A DNA stretch of 64,000 bases, taken from Gracilibacillus caseinilyticus. GTDB taxonomy: Bacteria; Bacillota; Bacilli; Bacillales; Amphibacillaceae. Made by a program: the position numbers and the translations under genes. The notes under the pieces were generated by a model. The model searched no databases, was not told where the DNA came from, and was given only the letters and a program-made list of their open reading frames with translations. Shown piece after piece: positions 18,100 through 25,298 of this stretch (position 1 is its first letter; each line of letters starts with the position of its first letter). The DNA lies in NCBI RefSeq assembly GCF_022919115.1, contig NZ_CP095072.1:2604001-2668000 (forward strand), in the 5' to 3' direction.

Positions 18100-18627
18100 A
18101 TGGAAATGTTAATGGAGAAAGTACGAGAAATCAGTCCTAAGACACTCGCAATTGTTGGAAAAGAGGAAGGTGGTCAATATTTTACAAGGGTGATTGAATA
18201 TGATGAAGCAGATGATTATGAAACGACCTGGAGTACACAGAAAGTACTGGATTACACGTGTAGAGAATTTGGCATCAGTCTTCGAGGGTTGATTGAAGGA
18301 TCACGGATGTTAAGTAAGATCACGCATAAACCGCCGATTGCTATTGACCGGATCAGTGGTATGTATTTTTTTCCGATTGAATCTCCCCAAAGAAAAGCCT
18401 GTACCTGGATTGCGCATTCTCATGTGCTCGAGTTGGAAAAAGTCGATCATGATTTAACAAGAATTGTTTTCAAAAATGGGCGTGACCTGATTTTGGATGT
18501 TTCGTATGCGACAATGATTAATCAACTGTATCGCACCGCACAATACCGCTATTTATTAAGCAATAAAATGGAACAGATTTTAGAGTCTGCCCAATTCGTG
18601 GCAGAAGCCAAATGGCATAAGCATTAA
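18100..18627 (+). CDS. comK: Competence transcription factor ComK
   Basis: Master activator of DNA-uptake genes in bacilli; it binds AT-rich K-boxes (AAAAN5TTTT pairs) and activates its own gene. The 175-residue protein shows the family pattern: an ISPKTLAIVG opening, DYTCREFGISLRGLIEGSRML, KPPIAIDRISGMYFFPIESP, and CTWIAHSHV. GAGGAGG precedes the ATG. A K-box-like AAAA-CTGTC-ATTT lies at 18023-18035, one base off consensus. It is slightly shorter than the B. subtilis protein (192), and the missing part appears to be at the C-terminus. A terminator follows directly. The gene is followed by yhjD-yhjE-sipV as in B. subtilis, which supports orthology. Confidence 0.9.
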   Translation: MEMLMEKVREISPKTLAIVGKEEGGQYFTRVIEYDEADDYETTWSTQKVLDYTCREFGISLRGLIEGSRMLSKITHKPPIAIDRISGMYFFPIESPQRKACTWIAHSHVLELEKVDHDLTRIVFKNGRDLILDVSYATMINQLYRTAQYRYLLSNKMEQILESAQFVAEAKWHKH

Positions 18628-18632
18628 TCGAT

Positions 18633-18667
18633 GAACCGTTAAGACTGCTCTCCAGACTTAACGGTTC
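18633..18667 (+). terminator. Terminator of comK
   Basis: GAACCGTTAAG and CTTAACGGTTC form an 11-base perfect stem, extended inside by GTCTG-type pairing, and are followed by a T-rich stretch. Confidence 0.88.
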
Positions 18668-18750
18668 TTTTCATAGGTGAAGAAAGTAGAAAATCACTAT
18701 CATTAAGAAGAAATTGTGCTGAAGATTAAATAAAAGAATGGGTTTTGATG

Positions 18751-18924
18751 ATACGGATTATGTAAAGTAGAAGCTTAGTGATAATTTTGAAATGATTCCT
18801 GTGCTGGGATACCGCTCCGGCCAACCACTCCGCGTCCTGCGGGGCATATTTCCGGAGATATGCTACGCACATACTATCCGTCAAAATGACCATCTCTAAA
18901 TAGTTTACTTTACATAATCCGTAT
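18751..18924. repeat. Intergenic inverted-end repeat element, copy A (short form)
   Basis: Its ends, ATACGGATTATGTAAAGTA at 18751-18769 and the exact reverse complement at 18906-18924, form a perfect 19-base inverted repeat. Inside are GGCCAACCACTCCGCGTCCTGCGGGGCATATTTCC-type segments shared with the other copies. It appears to be a 174-base internally deleted version of the elements at 42638 and 59195. Just beyond its right end is the family's tail (GGTAGCTGTATATACTT) and a CCGGG/GGCCTGG hairpin with a T run at about 18958-18980. Confidence 0.85.
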
Positions 18925-18989
18925 TATAGGTAGCTGTATATACTTAAGATTAATTAGGGGGCCGGGTTTAGGCCTGGTTTTGCTTATAT

Positions 18990-19382
18990 TTATAATTTTA
19001 TTTTTTCTTGAGAGGTAGATTGTAAGGCGGCGTTTGCCATTAATTCTTCTAAGATGACCTCTACTTTTTTTCGGATAGCAGGGTTGAAATAGTTGCGTTT
19101 TTCTTCTTTACCCTTACAGGTGAACAAATAAGAGGTAAAGGAATCGTTTTTGTCTAAAGAGACGACTTGAATCTTCTCCTTGTACATTTCTTTGCGTAAT
19201 TTTCTTCTTTCTTCTGTTGCATTTTTTTCTATTTTTTTCAATAACGCGATGTAAGGTTCGTTTATTTTAAAAGGGGAAAGCTGGTTCATTTTTTCTAAAT
19301 CGTGTTTAATAACAGTTAAAGCCATTGATAAAAACAGAAAACGCGATGCTAATTTCCATTCGTGTTCGTTTAAATATCTCAT
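18990..19382 (-). CDS. yhjD: YhjD family protein
   Basis: A protein of 130 residues, highly charged and mostly helical, with no membrane segment. Its opening MRYLNEHEWKLASRFLFLSMAL and position beside yhjE identify it with the B. subtilis YhjD family, whose function is unknown. It is on the minus strand, facing comK across repeat copy A. Its upstream side (left of the yhjE gene) is filled by the 117-base tandem array. Confidence 0.7.
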   Translation of the reverse strand: MRYLNEHEWKLASRFLFLSMALTVIKHDLEKMNQLSPFKINEPYIALLKKIEKNATEERRKLRKEMYKEKIQVVSLDKNDSFTSYLFTCKGKEEKRNYFNPAIRKKVEVILEELMANAALQSTSQEKIKL

Positions 19383-19537
19383 TTTCTATTTCCACCTCCA
19401 TAAAGGGAACATTTGTTCTAGTATATGCTTGATTTTAAAAAAATGCAACAAAATTGTTAAAAATGCAGGTAGAAAATCATGGAATCATTATGGTGCCGTG
19501 GTTCGTAAGTGAAAATAAGGGTATTTGAGAAGGAGAA

Positions 19538-20308
19538 CGACCGCTAATACCCTGATAAGTCTCGCTATCCATAAGCAAAAAACCGCTTATGGAAGTCTCG
19601 CTTTACCACGGTGATAAGCGTTCGTAAGCGAAGAGGTTTAATCGGGAAGATGGACGACCGCTAATACCCTGATAAGTCTCGCTATCCATAAGCAAAAAAC
19701 CGCTTATGGAAGTCTCGCTTTACCACGGTGATAAGCGTTCGTAAGCGAAGAGGTTTATTCGGGAAGATGGACGACCGCTAATACCCTGATAAGTCTCGCT
19801 ATTCATAAGCAAAAAACCGCTTATGGAAGTCTCGCTTTACCACGGTGATAAGCGTTCGTAAGCGAAGAGGTTTAATCGGGAAGATGGACGACCGCTAATA
19901 CCCTGATAAGTCTCGCTATTCATAAGCAAAAAACCGCTTATGGAAGTCTCGCTTTACCACGGTGATAAGCGTTCGTAAGCGAAGAGGTTTAATCGGGAAG
20001 ATGGACGACCGCTAATACCCTGATAAGTCTCGCTATTCATAAGCAAAAAACCGCTTATGGAAGTCTCGCTTTACCACGGTGATAAGCGTTCGTAAGCGAA
20101 GAGGTTTAATCGGGAAGATGGACGACCGCTAATACCCTGATAAGTCTCGCTATTCATAAGCAAAAAACCGCTTATGGAAGTCTCGCTTTACCACGGTGAT
20201 AAGCGTTCGTAAGCGAAGAGGTTTAATCGGTAAGGGGAACGACCGCTAACCCCCTGATAAGTCTCGCTATCCATAAGCAAAAAACCGCTTATGGAAGTCT
20301 CGCTTTAT
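19538..20308. repeat. 117-bp tandem repeat array, seven units
   Basis: Units begin with CGACCGCTAA at 19538, 19655, 19772, 19889, 20006, 20123 and 20240, an exact period of 117; the seventh is truncated at about 20308. Each unit contains the hairpin CCATAAGC-AAAAAACC-GCTTATGG flanked by direct copies of AAGTCTCGCT. Units 3-6 have T instead of the second stem base C, which keeps a G-U pair. The internal units are nearly identical and the first and last are diverged at their outer edges. No reading frame of useful length runs through it. It lies between yhjD and yhjE, where B. subtilis has no such array. It is too long-period and lacks unique spacers for CRISPR. Confidence 0.95.
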
Positions 20309-20391
20309 GTGAATAATTAGGAAAATTGGCAAAAAAATATTAAAATAATAATAAGTTATATTTTTAGTTGTTTGAAGGAGTTAAATCGCTG

Positions 20392-21051
20392 ATGCTTACA
20401 TACAATATTAGTAATATTGATAACATTAATGTCGATCAAATAAAAGAATATATCGAAGCACATGAATTTGGGCAATTGGTTGATTTTTTGCTGCGGAGTT
20501 ACGAAAGTTTAGGTCCGCTTCCGGGTGTGCTGTTGCCCTTTTTAGAAGCTTTTTTACCTTTTTTGCCATTGATTGTGTTTGTGATGACAAATGCAGCGGC
20601 ATACGGGCTGCTGGAAGGTTTTATCCTGTCATGGGCTGGCGGCAGTGCCGGGGCAATTGCGGTATTTATGCTGGTACGCCGATTTAGGCATATCCGTTTG
20701 CTACGTTGGATCAGCCGGAATAAGCAGGTGTCGAAAGTGACGGAATGGTTAGAACGGCATGGATTTGGTCCGTTATTTATTCTGTTATGTTTCCCATTTT
20801 CTCCTTCGGCTATTATTAATTTAGTCGCTGCCATTTCCGGTGTGGGATTTTACCAGTTTGTTCTGGCAGTACTGTTGGGCAAAGGTGTCATGATTCTTAC
20901 CGTATCATCGATTGGAGACAGTATCGTTTCGTTTGCACAAAATCCGCTTAAAACGATTATATTACTAATAGGTATTTCGATTCTTTGGGTCGTTGGAAAA
21001 TATATAGAGAAACGTCTGCAAACACGAGCAGATCAAAAAAAACGTGAGTAA
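20392..21051 (+). CDS. yhjE: TVP38/TMEM64 (DedA-like) membrane protein YhjE
   Basis: An integral membrane protein of 219 residues with five to six hydrophobic segments. The SNARE-associated/VTT domain is seen in the LLPFLEAFLPFLPLIVFVMTNAAAYG region (re-entrant loop before the first membrane pair), WAGGSAGAIAVFMLVRRF, and the GFGPLFILLCFPFSPSAIINLVAAISG stretch near residue 130, with the family's FP-x-P-S pattern. Members move or flip lipids. The ATG at 20392 lies 11 bases after GGAG. sipV follows 65 bases later, as in B. subtilis. Confidence 0.85.
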   Translation: MLTYNISNIDNINVDQIKEYIEAHEFGQLVDFLLRSYESLGPLPGVLLPFLEAFLPFLPLIVFVMTNAAAYGLLEGFILSWAGGSAGAIAVFMLVRRFRHIRLLRWISRNKQVSKVTEWLERHGFGPLFILLCFPFSPSAIINLVAAISGVGFYQFVLAVLLGKGVMILTVSSIGDSIVSFAQNPLKTIILLIGISILWVVGKYIEKRLQTRADQKKRE

Positions 21052-21116
21052 ACGGATTAAATTTTTCCAAATGGGGTAAATTAGTTAATAATGAAAGTCC
21101 CTTTGGAGGGAAGCCA

Positions 21117-21662
21117 ATGGATAAAAAAAGAATATGGTCAATCGTACGTATCGTCATTTTTGCAACAGTGTTGGCGGTCATTTTCCGTTCCTATTTATTT
21201 GCGAGTTATGTCGTTAACGGAAAATCAATGGAGCCGACACTGCATGATGGGAATCTCTTAATGGTCAATAAAATGGTATATGATTTAATGGATATACATC
21301 GCTTTGACGTAATTGTGTTTCATGCGAATGAACAGGAAGATTATGTGAAGCGCGTTGTGGGTAAACCGGGAGATCATATTGAATATCGGGATGATGTCTT
21401 GTATGTCAATGGTGAAGCTGTAGAGGAGCCTTACTTGGAGCCATATCGCGAGTCTGGTGAGATCCTTACTAAGGATTTCAGCTTAGAGGTTGTCACTGGT
21501 GAGAAAGTAGTACCCGAAGGCAAGTTGTTCGTATTAGGAGACAACCGGACCAAGAGCTATGACAGCAGAGAAATAGGCTTTGTTGATCAGGAGACGGTAG
21601 TTGGCAAAGTGGATATACGTTACTGGCCAATGTCAGAACTGAACTTTCAATTTATACACTAA
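21117..21662 (+). CDS. sipV: Type I signal peptidase
   Basis: A membrane-bound serine/lysine protease that removes signal peptides from exported proteins on the outer face of the membrane. The 181-residue protein has one N-terminal membrane anchor (about 9-27). The catalytic Ser37 is in GKSMEPTLH, the general-base Lys78 is in DYVKRVVG, and the box E motif GDNRTKSYDSR is present near 143-153. The single anchor is typical of the Gram-positive Sip type. It is named by synteny with yhjD-yhjE-sipV. A strong terminator follows. Confidence 0.92.
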   Translation: MDKKRIWSIVRIVIFATVLAVIFRSYLFASYVVNGKSMEPTLHDGNLLMVNKMVYDLMDIHRFDVIVFHANEQEDYVKRVVGKPGDHIEYRDDVLYVNGEAVEEPYLEPYRESGEILTKDFSLEVVTGEKVVPEGKLFVLGDNRTKSYDSREIGFVDQETVVGKVDIRYWPMSELNFQFIH

Positions 21663-21685
21663 AGAGAAGAAAGCGCTTCAATTAT

Positions 21686-21732
21686 AAAAAGTCTAATTTG
21701 AGAATGAGATCATTCTTGAATTAGACTTTTTT
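21686..21732 (+). terminator. Terminator of sipV
   Basis: AAAAAGTCTAATT and AATTAGACTTTTTT form the stem; inside, GAGAATGA and TCATTCTT extend the pairing. It ends in T residues. Confidence 0.88.
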
Positions 21733-21830
21733 ATGTCGGACGAATTAGAAAATAATGTGAAAAAAAAGGTGTGGGATTATGGTATGATGAATGAAGAAAG
21801 GTAAGCGGTGGCAAGGGGGAAGAAATCAAT

Positions 21831-22259
21831 ATGAATGCCTACAACGAGGATCCAGCATCTTTACCAGCGCTATTCATTGTGTTAGCAGGTATGCTGGTTG
21901 TGATGTGGGGATTTAATAAAATAGTCAGAAAGAAATTGAACGTTAAAAAATCAATTCTTAAGCACCATTTAAATGATTGGCATAAAAAAGTAGACTGGAC
22001 GATCAGAGTTGTAATTATTATGTTAATAATCCTCGGTTATGCCGTGAATATAACCAGACCGGTTGAAGAAAAGATCTGGTTTTTGCAACCTTTGTATATA
22101 GGTCTTTTCGGTACATTAGTATCAGAGTCAGTCAATGCCTACATGGAATGGAAATACGCTGAAAATCCGAAGCAATATTTAGCAACAGTCAGCGAAATAT
22201 ACATTGGTGCTGTCTTAATAATAACTCTATTTACTACGGACTGTTTTGGCCTGTTGTAA
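21831..22259 (+). CDS. DUF4181 membrane protein
   Basis: A protein of 142 residues with four hydrophobic segments (about 15-31, 57-77, 82-101 and 118-140). The cytoplasmic stretch VRKKLNVKK after the first segment and AYMEWKYAENPKQYL between segments 3 and 4 mark the DUF4181 family, often found as tandem paralogues in Bacillaceae. The function is unknown. A paralogue follows 51 bases downstream but is interrupted by stop codons. Confidence 0.8.
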   Translation: MNAYNEDPASLPALFIVLAGMLVVMWGFNKIVRKKLNVKKSILKHHLNDWHKKVDWTIRVVIIMLIILGYAVNITRPVEEKIWFLQPLYIGLFGTLVSESVNAYMEWKYAENPKQYLATVSEIYIGAVLIITLFTTDCFGLL

Positions 22260-22310
22260 CAGAGGAGATAATAGAAAAAAATAAAGATAAAAGAGGGAAA
22301 GGAAGCCAAT

Positions 22311-22700
22311 ATGAATACCGTTGATTTGGAGCCAATGTTTTTTCTGATATTAATTCTTATAATTGTCGTCAGAAAATTGAATGTCGATAAGTTACCTCCC
22401 AATCAGCATTTTAATAATCAGTACAAATAGTGAGACTGGACGATTCGAATAATCACAATACTGGTTATTATTTTTGGTTTTATCTTTAATAAAACAAGAA
22501 AATATGGTGATACGATCTGGTGGTTGCAGCCTTGGATTTTACTTGCGATTGGCGCACTGATAGGCGATGCAGCAAAGGCTTATATGGAGTGGAAATACGC
22601 TGAAAATCCAAGACAATATTTAGCAACCATCAGTGAACTGTGCTTGGCTGTGGTCTTAGCAATCGGTATCATTACTGCAGCCTTTTTTGACTTAATTTAA
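22311..22700 (+). pseudogene. DUF4181 paralogue, interrupted by two stop codons
   Basis: Starting at the ATG at 22311, the frame runs 39 codons and then meets TAG-TGA at 22428-22433. The same frame continues open to TAA at 22698. Conceptual translation past the stops gives DWTIRIITILVIIFGF, then WWLQPWILLAIGALIGD and AYMEWKYAENPRQYLA, clearly homologous to the intact gene just upstream. The first membrane segment and the KLNV motif are also kept. With no frameshift and only two adjacent stops, the decay looks recent. It also seems shorter than its neighbour in the first loop. Confidence 0.85.
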
Positions 22701-22717
22701 GAAGGAGAGGAAAGCAT

Positions 22718-23341
22718 ATGCAGCAACAAACAGTAGGTATTCTATTATTTAATGAAGTCGAAGTGCTCGATTTTGCAGGTCCGTTTGAAGTCTTTTCATT
22801 AGCTTCAGATTTAGTAACAGAAGAAAAATTCTTTCATGTAGTAACCATTGCCGAAAAAGGAGAAGCGCTTCAGGCACGAAATGGACTACAGGTACTGCCA
22901 GATTATCAGTTTGACAATCATCCTAAGCTTGATGTGTTAATTGTGCCAGGAGGATATGGCGCAGAGGAAATAGAAATACATAATCCTAATGTTATAGAGT
23001 GGATTCTTAAGCAAAAATCCGAAGTCGATATTGTTGCCTCTGTTTGTACAGGAGCATTGCTGCTAGCAAAGGCAGGTATGCTCGACGGCAAAAAAGCGAC
23101 AACGCATTGGCTTGACCTCGACCGTTTAGCAAACGAATTCCCCAAAGTAGATGTGCAACGCGGTGTTAAATTCGTGGATGAAGGAGCACTTGTTACTTCC
23201 GGAGGGATCTCAGCAGGCATTAACATGTCTTTTCATCTATTGGTACGCCTATGTGGAAAAGCAGTTGCTGAGCATACAGCGAAAAGAATGGAATATGATA
23301 TTCCGTTTATGGAGGATAAGGATAGTAGGAGAGATCAATGA
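22718..23341 (+). CDS. DJ-1/PfpI family protein
   Basis: A cytosolic protein of 207 residues in the DJ-1/ThiJ/PfpI superfamily, which includes glyoxalases, isonitrile hydratases and AraC-like sensor domains. The nucleophile elbow VASVCTGALLLA places the catalytic Cys near residue 108. DFAGPFEVF (about 17-25) supplies the acidic partner region, and VPGGYGAE is the other family loop. The THWLDLDRL and TSGGISAGINM stretches resemble the isonitrile hydratase/AraC-N subgroup. GGAGAGG precedes the ATG. The gene starts 17 bases after the DUF4181 pseudogene and may share its transcript. Confidence 0.85.
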   Translation: MQQQTVGILLFNEVEVLDFAGPFEVFSLASDLVTEEKFFHVVTIAEKGEALQARNGLQVLPDYQFDNHPKLDVLIVPGGYGAEEIEIHNPNVIEWILKQKSEVDIVASVCTGALLLAKAGMLDGKKATTHWLDLDRLANEFPKVDVQRGVKFVDEGALVTSGGISAGINMSFHLLVRLCGKAVAEHTAKRMEYDIPFMEDKDSRRDQ

Positions 23342-23404
23342 AAATACCTCTAAGAACGAATCACGTGGACAAAGTTTAGAGGATAGAGCAAAAAGGAGAA
23401 TGGC

Positions 23405-23620
23405 ATGAGTACGCAGATGAAAGATTTCTTTGGTACAATCATCATTTGTATCATTGCATTTTTCCTACTCGGGAATTATTTCGATGCTGGAAACTACATA
23501 GAAACAGCAGTCTATACGTTTGGAACAATTATTATTGGATTATTGTCTTATATCATCTCGTTCTTACGTCAATTACGAAGAGAAATGATGGGAGAAGACG
23601 ATTCATTCTCTGAGGAGTGA
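23405..23620 (+). CDS. Small membrane protein, function unknown
   Basis: A protein of 71 residues with two hydrophobic segments (about 9-25 and 32-52) and an acidic C-terminal tail. AAAGGAG stands 7 bases before the ATG. The next gene starts 4 bases after its stop. No family was recognised. Confidence 0.6.
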   Translation: MSTQMKDFFGTIIICIIAFFLLGNYFDAGNYIETAVYTFGTIIIGLLSYIISFLRQLRREMMGEDDSFSEE

Positions 23621-23624
23621 TCGG

Positions 23625-24152
23625 ATGTTAGGTGTTAATAAAGGAGAAGTAAAACTTGATCCACCTTCTGAAGATTGGAAAAACTTATTTCAGATAGAAC
23701 AGAAGCTGTTACACACGATTACTGGAGCTGACATTGTAGATATGCAGCATATAGGGAGTACCTCTATTCAGCATATCAGTGCGAAACCAATCATTGATAT
23801 GCTGATCGGAGTGAATGATTTAAAGCGAATAGAGCATTTTGGCAGAACAAAATTAAAAAATCATGGTTACTATCATTTATCGAAAGTACGTGTGGAGGGG
23901 AAAGAGGTTTTTGCTAAGTTTAGTAATATGGAAAAACTGACGAAGACACATATTCTCCATGTTGTGAAATATCAGGGACCGCTATGGAACCAGCTCACTT
24001 ATTTTAGAGATTATATGAATGCCAACCGAGAAAAAGCAAAAGAATATGAGGCACTCAAGCAGGAATTAGCATGGAAATATCCTAATGATGAACGTTCGTA
24101 TACAATGGAAAAAAAGAAATTTGTAGATAGGATAATAAGAGATCTCCAATAG
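23625..24152 (+). CDS. GrpB/UPF0157 family protein
   Basis: A protein of 175 residues from the GrpB family, a branch of the nucleotidyltransferase fold. The signature MQHIGSTSIQHISAKPIIDMLIGV (about residues 45-68) carries the GST...KPxxD pattern with the acidic residues of the fold. HILHVVKYQGPLWNQLTYFRDYMNAN is the second conserved block. The function is unknown in most members. It is closely linked to the small membrane protein gene upstream and a GNAT gene 17 bases downstream. Confidence 0.88.
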   Translation: MLGVNKGEVKLDPPSEDWKNLFQIEQKLLHTITGADIVDMQHIGSTSIQHISAKPIIDMLIGVNDLKRIEHFGRTKLKNHGYYHLSKVRVEGKEVFAKFSNMEKLTKTHILHVVKYQGPLWNQLTYFRDYMNANREKAKEYEALKQELAWKYPNDERSYTMEKKKFVDRIIRDLQ

Positions 24153-24169
24153 AAAAAGAGGTGTAATCT

Positions 24170-24715
24170 ATGTTTTACCATAAAATAGACGAAGAATTAT
24201 CCTTAAAATTAATAGAATTAAAAGATGCCGAAAAAGTATTTGCCTTAACTGAAAGTTCACGCGATTATCTCCGTGAATGGCTGCCATGGCTTGATTTCAC
24301 AACAAAATTAGAAGACACCAAAGCATTTATCCGAAATTCCTTGAAGGGCTATGCGGAAGGAGAGAGTCTTACTACTTTTATTGTCTATCAAAATGAAATC
24401 GTAGGAACCGCGAGCTACAATAATCTCGACAGGAGCAACAAAATAGCTTATATCGGTTACTGGCTTGGAGAGGATTATCAAGGAAAAGGCATTATGACAC
24501 GAGTGGCAGGTGCGTTAACAGACTATGCCATAAACGAGCTGAACATGAATAAAGTAGATATTCGAGCTGCAGCACAAAATCAAAAAAGCAGAGCAGTCCC
24601 AGAACAATTAGGATTTGTCCAGGAAGGAAGCGTCAGACAGGCAGAATGGTTATATGATCATTATGTTGATCATGTTATTTATGGCATGTTGGCGGATGAA
24701 TGGAAGAAAGCCTAA
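24170..24715 (+). CDS. RimJ/RimL-type GNAT acetyltransferase
   Basis: A protein of 181 residues. The N-terminal LKLIELKDAEKVFALTESSRDYLREWLPWLD is typical of the RimL/YdaF group that acetylates ribosomal protein N-termini or other amines. The acetyl-CoA site is IGYWLGEDYQGKGIMTRV (about residues 103-120; QGKGIM is the R/QxxGxG/A loop). The start follows AAAGAGGTG. It is the last gene of the 23405-24715 run. Confidence 0.85.
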   Translation: MFYHKIDEELSLKLIELKDAEKVFALTESSRDYLREWLPWLDFTTKLEDTKAFIRNSLKGYAEGESLTTFIVYQNEIVGTASYNNLDRSNKIAYIGYWLGEDYQGKGIMTRVAGALTDYAINELNMNKVDIRAAAQNQKSRAVPEQLGFVQEGSVRQAEWLYDHYVDHVIYGMLADEWKKA

Positions 24716-24803
24716 TCCCATTTAATCCGTGCTCCTTGTGTAAATAAAAAAGAATGATATGGCATATGGTGAAAAGAATGTATATGTGAGAAGTGTGGGA
24801 TAA

Positions 24804-25190
24804 GTGGAAACTTTCAACATTCAACTGGCAGCGTTAATACTAGTTGTTATTTTTGTGGCGATAGCAATCTTTCAAATGTTATTGATACTTGGCTATCCAG
24901 TAGGTGAATATGCTATGGGTGGAGAAAACAAAGTATTACCTGGAAAATTTCGTCTGGTCAGTATTGTAAACGCAGCTCTTTTACTTGGTATGGCGACCGT
25001 TGTTTTGCATCATACCTCTTTCCTTACCACTTTTGATATGCCCACACTTATCTTGATGTGGATCATCACCAGTTTTCTCGCTATAAATACGATTGCCAAC
25101 CTCGTATCTCCTGGCAAAAAAGAAAAGCTGGTGATGACACCTGTTGCCGGATTGGCCTTTCTGTTAAGCTTTCTCATCACCATTATATAA
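24804..25190 (+). CDS. Four-helix membrane protein, function unknown
   Basis: A protein of 128 residues with four hydrophobic segments (about 8-30, 52-70, 81-99 and 108-127) and a conserved-looking LGYPVGEYAMGGENKVLP loop after the first. It is read from a GTG at 24804 with no good ribosome-binding site, so the true start may be elsewhere. The family was not recognised. Confidence 0.55.
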   Translation: METFNIQLAALILVVIFVAIAIFQMLLILGYPVGEYAMGGENKVLPGKFRLVSIVNAALLLGMATVVLHHTSFLTTFDMPTLILMWIITSFLAINTIANLVSPGKKEKLVMTPVAGLAFLLSFLITII

Positions 25191-25298
25191 CCTAATCATA
25201 ACATAGCAATTTTTTCATCACTTTCCTTTACCACAGAACATTCGTTTGCTATAATGGGTGTTAGAATATCAGACGTGTAGGAAAGTAGGTGTTTTCTG

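Noticed and set aside
18751..18924. Insertion sequence with transposase
   Set aside because: Perfect inverted ends but only 174 bases and no coding capacity; described as a non-autonomous repeat instead.
19538..20308. CRISPR array
   Set aside because: The whole 117-base unit is repeated without unique spacers, and no cas genes are near.
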